A stretch of DNA of 64,000 nucleotides from Oegoconia quadripuncta (GCA_949316235.1 OX438748.1:248001-312000); one strand, 5' to 3'; shown: positions 53,731 through 63,915, counted from the first letter of the stretch. Notes: generated by a model from the letters alone, not told the origin. Made by a program: numbers and translations.

Positions 53731-54227
53731 TATTAGTTAGATTATACCACAAAAATTGCATATTTTTACTGGAATAGTCCAGTAATCTAGTAGTTTATAT
53801 AGGTGCGTATACGTTTGCGGCACTTCTTTCTCATGAAAACATACTCGTTTATCCATATATTGTAATGACTGAACCAATTAGTGTATAAATAGCCGAATGT
53901 ATTGATCAACTAATTAATTACAGACAACGTAACAGGAGCCATAACATTACAAAGTAGATAAATTAAGCCAGCAATATGGCCGCTTGTTGCCGCTTAATAA
54001 TATCATAGAGCATTATTGATAGTATTGATATAACGAATATCCGCATCCATGCATGACAAGTCTAAACTCAACTCAGTCTCAACAAGTGTTCTACGACGAC
54101 CTGCCCGCGTAGCATGACATTGTTCTACGACGACCTGCCCGCGTAGCATGACATTGTTTTCAGTCAGTCAATTCATATGATATTATTATTATATTTATGC
54201 ATGCACCCTACCTGTTTTTCTACCTAC
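53731..54227. other. Unassigned sequence with a perfect 34-bp tandem duplication
   Basis: GTTCTACGACGACCTGCCCG onward is repeated exactly at 54088-54121 and 54122-54155. Nothing else is recognised. Confidence 0.6.
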
Positions 54228-54360
54228 AAATGTCCCATAGCTGTGGGTTGTGTGGAAGAGATCGCTTTTAGTGATAAGACCGCCTAATTGTGTTCTATTG
54301 TTATCATCAAAAATTATTGTAAATTATTTTGCGCAATAAAGAGTATTTGTATTGTATTGT
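54228..54360 (+). mobile_element. LINE-Q 3' end, copy 4
   Basis: GGTTGTGTGGAAGAGATCGC, TTTTAGTGATAAGACCGCC and GCGCAATAAAGAGTATTTG lead straight into ATTGT repeats. The CAATAAA signal and tail identify a 3' terminus. Confidence 0.6.
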
Positions 54361-54671
54361 ATTCTATTCTATTCTATTCTATTCTATTCTATTCTATTCT
54401 ATTCTATTCTATTCTATTCTATTCTATTCTATTCTATTCTATTCTATTCTATTGTATTGTATTGTATTGTATTGTATTGTATTGTATTGTATTGTATTGT
54501 ATTGTATTGTATTGTATTGTATTGTATTGTATTGTATTGTATTGTATTGTATTGTATTGTATTGTATTGTATTGTATTGTATTGTATTGTATTGTATTGT
54601 ATTGTATTGTATTGTATTGTATTGTATTGTATTGCATCGCATTGCATTGCATTGTATTGTATTGTATTGTT
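54348..54671 (+). repeat. (ATTGT)n-(ATTCT)18-(ATTGT)~36 compound pentanucleotide array
   Basis: It begins with two or three ATTGT units, switches to 18 uninterrupted ATTCT units (54361-54450), then ATTGT to 54630, a short ATTGC/ATCGC patch and ATTGT again. All six open frames over it are artefacts of the repeat. Confidence 0.96.
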
Positions 54672-54682
54672 TGTCGAGAGAT

Positions 54683-55010
54683 AACCGCCTCCGTGGTTCA
54701 ATGTAAACAACATTTGGTTTACGATTAGGAGGTCGCGCGTTCGATCCCCAGCGGGGTACACGTTTAAGTACTCGGTTTGATTAGTGGTAGGGCATTTTAA
54801 AATTCCGCCTGGCTAGTACCACCATCTTATCTAAATCTGCCGCCAAGCAGCAATGTTAATAGCATTGTTGTGTTCCGGTGTGTGTCAGATATAAGATATC
54901 CAGTCCACCAAATGTGTTGGGGTTTCCGGGTCAGTACACCTTCGACTTCATCTTCACTTAACATCAGGTGTAATTGAGGTCAAGTACGAACCCGTCGTGC
55001 ATAAAAAAAA
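54683..55010 (+). mobile_element. SINE-A, full length (A20)
   Basis: Head AACCGCCTCCGTGGTTCAATG; B box GTTCGATCCC preceded by GCGC instead of GCGG. The tail reads CATCAGGTGTAATTGAGGTC with an A-run of nine. Confidence 0.92.
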
Positions 55011-55040
55011 ACAACTGCCGTAGTACAGCACATTGTAGTA

Positions 55041-55299
55041 GACGACCGATTGGTGTAGTGGAAAGTGTCCCTGTAAGCGAAACTAACGGTTGCAGGTTCA
55101 AATCCCACGTGGGGTACATGTTTGTGTGAAGAAAACGAACATTTATTGCCGAGTCATGGAAGTTTATATACATATTTATGTATGTTTATCCGTCATCTAG
55201 TATCCATAGTACAAGCACAGATTACTAATAAGTTACTAAAGTAAGTACAAGATTTGCTTAGTCTGGTACAGGATAATTGTTGTAAGTGTCTGAAATATA
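55041..55299 (+). mobile_element. SINE-D, full length with small internal duplication (D6)
   Basis: Head GACGACCGATTGGTGTAGTG with B box GGTTCAAATCC. About 37 extra bases lie between two AGTACAAG words near 55206 and 55245. The tail reads GTAAGTGTCTGAAATATA. Confidence 0.88.
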
Positions 55300-55793
55300 A
55301 AAAAAACACAAACCAATCGCTGCTTAACTTAATTAATATTTTCTAAGCGAATGCTTCAACTATTTCCAGAAACAATCTCCCCTACCTCGTTAGCCCGATG
55401 CATCACTACTTCTGTCGCAACTATTAATAACAACCCCGTAAAGACGAAAAGGGAGAGAAGACCGAATTTATCGCGTGCCCCCCCCCTCCGGTCAGAGTGG
55501 CTCGGAATTAAAGCGCCATCAATTCCGGCCGGTTATCTTTCGCCTTAATAAGTGATTCCGATGGCTTTCCGCGACTGGCCTTATATAATCGGGTTTGGTT
55601 CTTTCAGTATTAATTCCCTAACTTCACTAGCTTCTCGCTCGTGACTTCGTCCGCTTTGATCTCTAAATAAAAACAAATTTTATCACGGTGAAACATAGCA
55701 AGTGAACAGTTATAGTACGTTTAAAATACCGCCTAGAGGTATTATCGCCGTCGAATTATGATAAATCCTCAAATGATTGTAAAGGTTTTATCG
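55300..55793. other. Unique-looking sequence, candidate regulatory island
   Basis: GC-rich block 55440-55590 with AGTGGCTCGGAATTAAAGCG; no repeat or gene motif is recognised. Confidence 0.4.
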
Positions 55794-56009
55794 TGATTAG
55801 TGTGGTGGATAGTGACCCTATCAGCGAAACCAACGGTTGCGGGTTCGAATCCCGCGAGGGGTAAATGTTTGTGTGATGAATACGAACATTTATTCCCGAG
55901 TCTTGGATGTTTATGTAAATATTTATGTATGTTTATCCGTTATCTAGTATCCATAGTACAAGCTTTGCTTAGTTTGGGACTATTTGATTGGTGTAAGTGT
56001 CCGAAATAT
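55794..56009 (+). mobile_element. SINE-D, near full length (D7)
   Basis: Starts GATTAGTGTGGTGGATAGTG, with B box GGTTCGAATCC and a complete body ending GTGTCCGAAATATCG. The first head bases are diverged. Confidence 0.9.
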
Positions 56010-56127
56010 CGTACAAATTAAAAACAAGTATATACATTTGTATTTTATATTTGTACATTTTTTACAAATAATTATTACTTCTGTTTATTAAAGATATTTA
56101 CTTCTGTTTGATATTATTAATATGTAA

Positions 56128-56383
56128 ATATCCTTGGATGTATGTCACTTTACTTTACTTCAACACTTAAGCAACTAGGCTTGTATTATGGATACCAGAT
56201 GGTTAATATACTACACAAATACATTTTTTTTATAAATAAATACATATATAAATAAAAAACATCCATAACTCGTGAACACATGTCTGTATTCATCATACTA
56301 ACATATGCCCCTAGCGGGATTCGAACCCGCGAGCTTTCGGTATAGCAGTTAGAATTTTTAACCACTACACCAAACAGGTCGTC
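56128..56383 (-). mobile_element. SINE-C, full length (C3)
   Basis: Reversed, head GACGACCTGTTTGGTGTAGT with B box GGTTCGAATCC. The 3' part, where AGATGGCGCTGTGTGT is expected, is replaced by AAAGTAAAGTGACATACA. Confidence 0.88.
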
Positions 56384-57025
56384 AATAAATAATTTCTTTC
56401 TTTCTTTCATTCACAAGGCAGAACACTTTCACTGAAACCATTGTATTAATCGAATGAGCCATAATTACATGACATTTTCAAATGTTATTATTAAAATTTG
56501 TATTTAAGCTATGTACTGGAGACGAACTCAAATGATAATAACTGATAAAGAATCACATTCCCACCTTAGTCTAAGCATCTAGCATGCGACCTGCGACTGT
56601 CTTCAAGGCTACAGTTGAGCACCAGCCAAGTCGTCATCTATGACTTATGGCGGGTCGTTTCACAAAGACGAGGGCAACTAGTTGGTATTAGACCTTAGAA
56701 GATTCCTTTTCTTGATATCGAGGAAAATATTTTGTATTCGCCAGTTGGTACTCCTGGTACGGCAGTTAAGGCTCTGTAATAATTGAGCAAAACTCCCGGT
56801 AGGTACATATTTGATCAGGCCGCAGCCGGCAGCGGAGAGCCCGGGGTCGGTTTGAGGCCCCTCGCACCTACTCGGTACTCAATAAGTTAAAATACAGAAT
56901 AATTCCATAGACACATCACTTTATTACCGGCTTACCCAAAGAAAGAAGAACATTTTTTTCGAGTCTATATATGTAGATTTCAAAATATGCTGTCGGTTTT
57001 TTTTGTTAGGTATTTTACAAAATAA
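56384..57025. other. Unassigned sequence
   Basis: No repeat family or gene is recognised. A GC-richer patch lies at 56815-56870. Confidence 0.35.
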
Positions 57026-57245
57026 TCGTCATACACACAGCACCATCAAGTTCCACACTAAGGATCTAGGCGTGTATTATGGATACCAGATGGTTGATAA
57101 ACAACACAAATACATTTTTTTTGTAAATAAATACATATATAAACGAAAAATATGCATAACTCGGGAACACTTATCTGTATTCACCATATACAAACATATG
57201 CATCTAGCGGGATTCGAAACCGCGACCTTTTTGGTATAGCAGTCA
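57026..57245 (-). mobile_element. SINE-C, head-truncated (C4)
   Basis: Reversed, it starts at GACTGCTATACCAAAAAGG, with B box GGTTTCGAATCC carrying an extra T, and ends TGGTGCTGTGTGTATGACG. The A-box half of the head is missing. Confidence 0.88.
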
Positions 57246-57339
57246 CTAATAAAAATTTAGAAAACCCACGCGAAAATAAGCGATTAAATCAAAACGGCTA
57301 AACCGATTTTGTTAAAACATGTCTAAGAATATGTATTTT

Positions 57340-57395
57340 CTTAATATTACATAATATTAAGAATACGTATTTTCTTAATATTACATAATATTACG
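57340..57395. repeat. Palindromic ~30-bp tandem duplication
   Basis: TATTTTCTTAATATTACATA recurs at about 57337 and 57368. The unit contains the palindrome CTTAATATTACATAATATTAAG, given here as CTTAATATTA/TAATATTAAG around CA. Confidence 0.7.
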
Positions 57396-57409
57396 ACTTC
57401 CATACCAAT

Positions 57410-57745
57410 TGGTACCGCTAGAAAACCTGCTTTCAAATAAAATCGGTTCACCCGTTTAAGACTTCCGGCGCCACAAACAGTCACACACATACACTCGTTC
57501 GCATGCCAGGCTATTTCACAATTAATAATGATATATAAAAACCTTTTGTAATTTTAAAACAGCAACCCTTCGAGTTTCTTGCTTGTTCAGCGGAAAATTG
57601 CATTTTGAACAAGCAGTAGCTTAAAAAAAATGTAAAATTGACTATTTTAAGTGTACCCTGTGTACCTACAAAATAAAGCATTTTTGATTTTGACTTAGGA
57701 GTCAATTTTATAACATCTTTTTGCATCGGGGGTTAAAAAGAGGAA
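57410..57745 (-). mobile_element. Dispersed repeat J, split by a LINE-H tail
   Basis: Reversed, the start AACCCCCGATGCAAAAAG and TTATAAAATTGACTCC lies at 57695-57745. The continuation GTGTGTGACTGTTTGTGGCG, GGGTGAACCGATTTTATTTG lies at 57410-57493. The intact order is seen at 36184. A LINE-H tail fills the gap. Confidence 0.6.
57494..57694 (+). mobile_element. LINE-H 3' UTR, nested in repeat J
   Basis: TCGTTCGCATGCCAGGCTAT, CAGCAACCCTTCGAGTTTC, AAGTGTACCCTGTGTACC and AAATAAAGCATTTTTGATTT are the homologue of 15410-15640. No coding part is present. Confidence 0.8.
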
Positions 57746-58394
57746 GATGAAGGACGTCAGCCAAACATATACCTATTCACTCTTAAAAATCAAAAAATTA
57801 AAAGTTCCTATCAGTTCTTTTAGCAGTTCGCATTATGACGACTAATCCCAACAAACGAATGTTCTTAAAAGGCTTCAAATTTGAAGGAAGGATTCCATTC
57901 TGTTAAATACAACGTTATTACAAAAATTGAGTGTTCTGTTTCACAAGAACTCAGTTCTGTTGCGTAACACGAGCCACGAGAACAACGTAGGATTTCGGAG
58001 AGCATTCCAGTGTTCCGGTCACGAGACACTAGATGCAGCACCTTAAGCTATTTTTAACAGCGTCATTAATTACAGTGCCTCTCCTTTGTCGCAGTGCAAT
58101 CACTGAACAATAATTCCGTGAAAAACGCAGTGTTCTCTTTACAAAGGCGCTTTAACAATATCAACAGGAACAGTTCGCCGAATTGCTCGTAGTTATTTAT
58201 AATAAACCTTCCGTTTCTTGAAACGATTTCGCTCCCGTTTCTCGGGGCTGGGTGCTTGCTTACCGACTTAATAACGGGTCACTGGCTGTGACGAATTTAT
58301 ACAGTTAATTTCGTTTTTAATTTATTTGCTAAGTATTACGGAAATGTTTCGAATTCAATTCTAAATATGATTATTACAAGTATAATGTTTTATT
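57746..58394. other. Unique-looking sequence
   Basis: No repeat or gene is recognised. Confidence 0.4.
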
Positions 58395-58530
58395 CATTCA
58401 TCATATCAGTTACAGAGCGTCCAGTTTTGGGCATGAAGGCCACCTCCCCCATAGATTTGCGACCGGTTGGACGCTGACCGCGTCCAGCGACGGTCCACCT
58501 TGTAGGTGGACATCCTAAACTGGACAACTG
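58395..58530 (-). pseudogene. LINE-N C-terminal relic, copy 2
   Basis: Plus-strand words CATATCAGTTACAGAGCGTC, CACCTCCCCCATAGATTTGC, CGACCGGTTGGACGC and GTCCACCTTGTAGGTGGACAT correspond to the reversed end of a LINE coding region widespread in Lepidoptera. Frames are broken, so no protein is offered. Confidence 0.65.
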
Positions 58531-58604
58531 ATGGTAACTGCAATTTAAATTTCGAAAGGTGACCCGTGGATGTTCTGCCAAGCATTGAACTTTACTATTT
58601 CGAA

Positions 58605-58665
58605 CACCCAATCACCCAAATGTTTATGTTTAGGATATCTCTGACAATTTGGGATAAAGAATGGA
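58605..58665 (-). mobile_element. Dispersed repeat G, fragment
   Basis: CACCCAATCACCCAAATG and AGGATATCTCTGACAATTTG, GGATAAAG match the reversed core of repeat G at 62755-62820. Confidence 0.45.
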
Positions 58666-58689
58666 GGATTGGGGTAAATGATAAAGGAT

Positions 58690-59104
58690 TGTAGTGGTAG
58701 AGCCACGCTGTAAGCTATTAGCTTGCAGCATGAATGGGCCGGCTCGACCGGGGCAGTACCACCCTCTCGCAGAAGACCGACGTCTGAGTAGTGGCATTTT
58801 GCCACTGCGCTTCGTCCGGTGAGCGAGGGCGCCGGAGGCCCACCTTCCAGTCTCTCTCCAGAATGGTAGCGGTATTGAAAGAGTTAGTACCCCAGGAGGG
58901 TACCAGCACTATTAGTGCTGGAGAATCCCTCATCGCTCAGGCTGCCCTACTTATTCTGGGGTGGACACCTTCCTCAAAGGCCGGCAACGCATCTGTGACC
59001 CTTTTGGTGTTGCGGGTGTCCATGGGCGGCGGTGATTGCTTTCCATCCGGTGACCCGCATGCTCGTTTGCCGCCCCCTAAAAAAAAAAAAAAAAAAAAAA
59101 AAAA
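58690..59104 (+). mobile_element. Element R2x, long copy with poly(A)
   Basis: GCATGAATGGGCCGGCTCGA, GGTACCAGCACTATTAGTGC, GGCCGGCAACGCATCTGTGA and GGGCGGCGGTGATTGCTTTC lead to CCGCCCCCT and an A-run of about 25. The 3' 110 bp match the insert at 24481-24597. It is GC-rich against its surroundings. Whether it is a SINE or a LINE 3' end is unknown. The overlapping open frames on both strands are not recognisable proteins. Confidence 0.75.
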
Positions 59105-59925
59105 TGACCTTAGGCAAGTTTGACCGTAGATGTTTTAATTCTGCTTGCTCTTCTGAGAAAGAGGTAGTAGGCTGCCAGCAACACAAACGTCGGCAGCACC
59201 AGCTAGATTCGAAGATCCTTTTGACGTTACCGAAGTTGATCTAACGAGAGCACTGCGTCATTCACCACATTAAAGCCCGCTGTAATCCCAAGTGTAACAC
59301 TCACACATGTAAACTCGTGTCAATCGTGACAGGCATTACAAAATACACAAGGGATTTGTTCACATCGTGCTCGCCCATTACAACTTTTCCGTTATCCCCA
59401 AAGTTCGAAATGGAGTATTTAAAGAGCAATGTACACCTGCAATAGACGTGTTGGAGCCGAGAATTGTGACATGGCAAATCCATCGTGGGTGGGTTTTCCA
59501 ACTTTTTAAGCTTCGGTTTCAATGAACTTTGGGACGGCTTACAACCATTAAGCCTATGATAAGTTTCAACAGGGAGTGTTCTGATGTATTATTTGACCTG
59601 GTACCTTTGTGCTTGGTAGGCATTACGTGGATGTGAAATGGGTTTCACTCAGCGCTACCATGGCGTTCTTCAAAAAAAAACCTGAAAACATTATTGTTCT
59701 GTTTAAGCTCAGTCTTTAAGTAAAATAGTCTTTAAGCAGTAATCCCAAGTTTAGATTAGATAAGAATGAGATTATAATGTTTTTTTTTGTTTGTTTTAAA
59801 GTCACACCTAAAGTTTAAGTAACATTGTTTTAATTTTAAGCCGGCTTAATCATATGATGTATGGCTTATAAAATAAATAAGATTAAAAAAAAATATATGG
59901 TCAAGCCGAAACCACACTACAAACA
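59105..59925. other. Unassigned sequence ending in a retroelement-like 3' terminus
   Basis: GCTTATAAAATAAATAAGAT and an A-run at 59865-59892 resemble a retroelement end. Nothing else is recognised. Confidence 0.35.
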
Positions 59926-59975
59926 CCGGATGAGTTTTTTTACCGTAAGGACAAAAATTGGACTAATTAGGTTAT
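59926..59975 (+). mobile_element. IR-E left arm, truncated
   Basis: CACCGGATGAGTTTTTTTAC, CGTAAGGACAAAAATTGG match the IR-E arm at 22925. The element is cut by a SINE-A at 59976, and no right arm was found downstream. Confidence 0.7.
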
Positions 59976-60293
59976 AACCGCCTCCGTGGCTCAATGTAAA
60001 CAACATTGGTTTTACGATTCGGAGGTCGCGGGTTCGATCCCAGCGGGGCACATGTTTAAGTACTCGGTTTGGTTGGTGGTAGGGCATTTTAAATGTCCGC
60101 CTGGCTAGCTACCACCACCTTATCTAAATCTGCAATAAAATTGTTAATAGCATTGTTGTGTTCCAGTTGTCAAAGATAAGATAGCAAATGTGTTGGGGCT
60201 TCCGGGTCAGTCCGCTTCCACCTTCGACCTCATCTTCACTTAAAATCAGGTGTGATTGAAGTCAAATACGAACCCGTCGCGCATAAAAAAAAC
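59976..60293 (+). mobile_element. SINE-A twin 1 (A21)
   Basis: Head ACCGCCTCCGTGGCTCAATG, B box GGTTCGATCC. It shares with A22 a deletion that joins AAGATAAGATAGC to AAATGTGTTG, and GAACCCGTCGCGCATAAAA. The A-run is followed by CAAGTTTGAAGTCTTTAGTT. Confidence 0.92.
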
Positions 60294-60338
60294 AAGTTTG
60301 AAGTCTTTAGTTATGTGAGATGTTATGTTATGTTATGT
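60294..60338 (+). repeat. Shared 3' flank plus (GTTAT)n
   Basis: A 27-bp segment (CAAGTTTGAAGTCTTTAG onward to GTGAGA, 60294-60320) recurs after A22 at 61081-61107. Here it runs into four GTTAT units. Confidence 0.8.
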
Positions 60339-60756
60339 TATCTTTAGTTTTTGAAAATAATTTAGAATTCTGAATTTTGAATAATGTTCCAAAAAATAAA
60401 ACGCCAAAGATGTTACCGAAAAGAAGACAGAATTTAGAAGAGGTTGTACACCTCGTTACAACTACACAGCATTAAAACACACATGAATGAATCTCGTTAT
60501 ATTTTACGCGGAATTCCACGAATCTAAAGCATTTAATGTTGTACCGGCTGGTAACTGAAACATGAACGTTCCACAGATCAAAGCTAAAGAGGATGTGTAC
60601 AAACATTACTTACCGCTACTCAATTATATTGTAGTCAGGTTTTATGTTTCATTTTCAAGTTCCGAGATCAAACGGTGGAAGTGGGACATCACATGTCGGT
60701 GCTTAAGACACGTTACAAGCCACATTTTTCTCGACTTATTAAATAGTGTTGTAAGT
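60339..60756. other. Unassigned sequence
   Basis: The plus frame at 60562-60780 has no recognised motif and runs into a SINE. Confidence 0.35.
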
Positions 60757-61078
60757 AACCGCCTCCGTAGCTCAATGTAAACAACATTGGGTTTACGATT
60801 CGGAGGTCACGGGTTCGATCCCCAGCGGGGTACGTGTTTAAGTACTCGGTTTGGTTGGTGGTAGGGCATTTTAAAATGTCCGCCTGGCTAGCTACCACCA
60901 TCTTATCTAAATCTGCCGCCAAGCAGCAATGTTAATAGCATTGTTGTGTACCGGTTGTCAAAGATAAGATAGCAAATGTGTTGAGGCTTCCGGATCAGTC
61001 CGCTTCCATCTTCGACCTCATCTTCAATTAAAATCAGGTGTGATTGAGGTCAAATACGAACCCGTCGCGCATAAAAAA
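60757..61078 (+). mobile_element. SINE-A twin 2 (A22)
   Basis: Head AACCGCCTCCGTAGCTCAATG, B box GGTTCGATCCC. It shares A21's deletion and the same 3' flank, here followed by CGTC and a second A-run (61112-61119). Confidence 0.92.
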
Positions 61079-61108
61079 TACAAGTTTGAAGTCTTTAGTT
61101 ATGTGAGA

Positions 61109-61638
61109 CGTCAAAAAAAAGACTATTTTCTCAATTCGACTGTACTTTTACAAGCTTTTAGGTAAAATCTTATGTAATTATGTTCGTTTAAAATTTGCAA
61201 ACAGTTGGAACCCGTTCCTGTTTACCTAATACGAACGTTTACGACTATAAAACGAAAAAGAACCTCTCAAATCTAACATTCCGTGGTCTGTATTATTATT
61301 ATTAATACACTAGCAACTTTAAGCTGACTAACTTTGAGCTTTCACCACGTTGTGTGTGTATGTGCAGCCACGGAGGCGTTCAAAAATAATGAGACATACA
61401 AACAGACGTGACGAAATTACAACGATAATGTTACAAAGTGGACAATAACGATCCACAAATACAACCTACTTTATTTAAAATTAGAACAATGAATAGTATT
61501 TACGAGTAGATAAGCACCTGTGTACTAGCAATAGTGAAACATAAGGACGATAATATAGTAATATTGAGAAATGTTGACCCAAAAGTGATAGGGCCGGTTA
61601 CTTGTATGGCGCTCCCATTACATATCGATTTTATTCTA
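61109..61638. other. Unassigned sequence with a SINE-A head remnant
   Basis: CAGCCACGGAGGCGTTC at 61366-61382 is a reversed stub of a SINE-A head. Nothing else is recognised. Confidence 0.4.
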
Positions 61639-62117
61639 TTAGGACTTTTATTTAGGATTTTATTCTTTTAAGACTGTTTTCTCCATACAAACATTTTTGA
61701 TTTTTTTTGGGAACGGCAAATCCAAATTTAGCTAAACTTAGTGTGTATTATCTAAATATAGGCAGTGTTAATTTTTAAAAGTAACCGCTTTTTAAAAGTT
61801 TCAGCGAATCTAAGAAATGATTATGGGAAGCACATGAAAAGCTGTTCAAGTTTTTTTTTTTATTATGAGATTTAGTCCAGAAATTAAAAAATGTTTCGTG
61901 TGAAACCTTGAAATAATAATCCATTTTCCAAATAAAAAAATAAAATTTGGAAATAGCCTTGAAAATCGCGGGAATTGGTACACATAAGAATAAGAATAAG
62001 AAGTATTTTATTGGATACAGAAATAAATATACACAGTACAAAATAGCGATGATAGATGATAGCCATACAATATGATTAACGAAGAAAAAAACTTCAATTT
62101 CATAGGTAAAGACCCAA
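61639..62117 (-). mobile_element. MITE-B, interrupted by a LINE tail (B3)
   Basis: The right edge on this strand reads TTTCATAGGTAAAGACCCAA followed by TA. The left edge TA-TTAGGACTTTTATTTAGG is a diverged copy of the other end. The interior matches B1 and B2 reversed. The long minus open frame here (61775-62173) spans the MITE and its insert and is not a gene. Confidence 0.82.
61982..62072 (-). mobile_element. LINE 3' end with (TTCTTA)n tail, nested in MITE-B
   Basis: Reversed, it reads TGTATGGCTATCATCTATCA, TTTGTACTGTGTATATTTAT, CTGTATCCAATAAAATAC and (TTCTTA)3. B1 lacks it at the matching point (28949-28958), which defines the insertion. The family of the LINE is not known. Confidence 0.7.
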
Positions 62118-62511
62118 TATTTATTTGTTGCCATAATTGCATCTCTCTGGGTGGTAAATAATGATGTAAACACTGAACCTTGGCCGTGTGTACATCAAAG
62201 GAATTCTTAGGAAGAAGCTCGAATTTTACAACAACTATCTAAGGGCCACCACGTCACCCGCGTTGCCCTCCCCTCTCCCCCTCCCCCTCCCCCTCCCATT
62301 TTACGACCTCTGTCCACGTCAACTGGTTTATTTCTGTATATTTATTTCCACTCCATCGCAACAGACATTCTGCGTTAAGTACACGACTATTTATTCTTTT
62401 ATCGTCTTATTACACTGTACGAGATTGTGTCGAGTACTTTATTTAGAAGTCGATTTTGTTTCTTTTATAATTGTTTATGGAATTGTTTAAAATGATAGAA
62501 TAGGTGTTTCA
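62118..62511. other. Unassigned sequence with (CTCCCC)n tract
   Basis: CCCTCTCCCCCTCCCCCTCC and following C/T units lie at about 62269-62297. No gene motif is recognised in the open plus frame. Confidence 0.4.
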
Positions 62512-62713
62512 TTTTTTTTTATGATGTTAACTGAAGATGAGGTCGAAGGTGGAAGCGTACTGACCCGGAAACCCCAATACATTCGGGGGACTGGTTTTCT
62601 TATCTCTGACAATCGGAACACAACAATGCTATTAACATTGCTGCTTGGCGGCAGATTTAGATAAGATGGTGGTAGCTAGCCAGGCGGACATTTAAAATGC
62701 CCTACCACCAACC
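62512..62713 (-). mobile_element. SINE-A, 5'-truncated (A24)
   Basis: Reversed, it runs from TTCGGTTGGTGGTAGGGCAT to TCATCTTCAGTTAACATCAT and an A-run. The GGTGTGATTGAGGTC part of the tail is missing. Confidence 0.88.
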
Positions 62714-62744
62714 GAAGCTTGGAAGCGCTAAAGCTAACATATAA

Positions 62745-62870
62745 TGTCACGAGCTTTATCCCAAATGGGGTGATCAGAGATATCCTAAACTAAAGTGTTT
62801 GGGTGCTCCAAACATTAAATTTTCAATCTTGAAACAATATCGACGGTTCACCGTTCGCAATGCTGACTCA
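62745..62870 (+). mobile_element. Dispersed repeat G, copy 3
   Basis: TGTCACGAGCTTTATCCCAA, GTGTTTGGGTGCTCCAAAC and TATCGACGGTTCACCG match copies 1 and 2. Confidence 0.65.
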
Positions 62871-62898
62871 GCAGGGCGTGATGTAAATGTTTTTGAAC

Positions 62899-63126
62899 AA
62901 ACACACAGCGCCATCTAGGTCCACAGTAAGCATCTAGGCTTGTGTTATGGATACCCGATGGTTGATGGTTTTTTTTTGTAAATAAATACATGTATAAATG
63001 AAAAACATCCATAACTCCGGATCACGCGTCTGTATTCATCATACAAACATATGCCCCTAGCGGGATTCGAACCCGCGACCATTTCGTATAGTAGCGAGTT
63101 TCTAACCACTACACCAAACTGGTCGT
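62899..63126 (-). mobile_element. SINE-C, near full length (C5)
   Basis: Reversed, head GACGACCAGTTTGGTGTAGT with B box GGTTCGAATCC, body GGGGCATATGTTTGTATGAT and end ATGGCGCTGTGTGT. The GTTGATATAATAC region is shortened. Confidence 0.9.
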
Positions 63127-63915
63127 CATCGCCCAGGTAAAACGTGCTTATTTATGTTTTTTCGTACAAAGTCCCTTTGTCGCCTTTTACGACATCCACG
63201 GATTGGTTCTGTTCTTTTTAAACAGTCGGTTATAAGATATGTATAGTTGCAGCCTTACATTGGTGCACCTACATGCATGTACAAGAAAAGTTCCAAAGGA
63301 CATGATGTCTCCACCTTGTTTCAGCAAAACGCGTGCCTCATCACGCTACACGTCTCTCCCGCGTGAGCAAACCTGCCAAATCCATCAATATTCTGCTGAT
63401 GTAACTTTCAGAACACATTTTATACGACAAAGTTTCCTCACAGTCTGCATGTGACATAATTTTTCGATGTAGCGGCGACACGTGCGCCAGCCGTTTCAAT
63501 AGCCGAACTAGTCAGTGATTTTCGTTGGGAATCGCGTATGAATGCATGATTACGCCGCGAATAAAACTCCTTTTTACTGGCGAGCGCAATAAACGATGTA
63601 ATTGGGGGCCGCGGTGGGGGGAGGAGGGGAGACTAGAAAAGGGGAGTTCGGACGTAAAACCAAGCAATCGTCAGTGGCGTGTGCTCGTAAATGGAAGTCG
63701 GGTACATTGTCGCAGTTGATGACGCAAGCCGCCCCTCGCCCGTGACATGTGGACGCAATCAAACCTGATCAACTGGACGTGATCGACATTATAATCGGTA
63801 GACTTGGATTTTCTAGGTGTAGACGAAAATGGCATGAGCTGACACTTATGGAATCATCTCGGGACCTGTCCATCTATGTCACATCTGGAGTGGCCGTGCG
63901 TGAACACGCAGTTGG
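63127..63915. other. Unique-looking sequence, candidate regulatory island
   Basis: GC-rich purine tract GGTGGGGGGAGGAGGGGAGA at about 63613 and ATGAATGCATGATTACGCCG near 63537. No repeat or gene motif is recognised. Confidence 0.4.

Noticed and set aside
54288..54761. Six overlapping open frames over 60-146 codons
   Set aside because: All come from ATTCT and ATTGT pentanucleotide repeats, which lack stops in several frames.
58545..59123. Several open frames on both strands within R2x
   Set aside because: They overlap each other on opposite strands in a GC-rich mobile element and include lysine runs from the A-tail.
61775..62173. 132-codon minus frame
   Set aside because: It spans MITE-B and a nested LINE tail; the copies at 28902 and 53120 do not keep it open.
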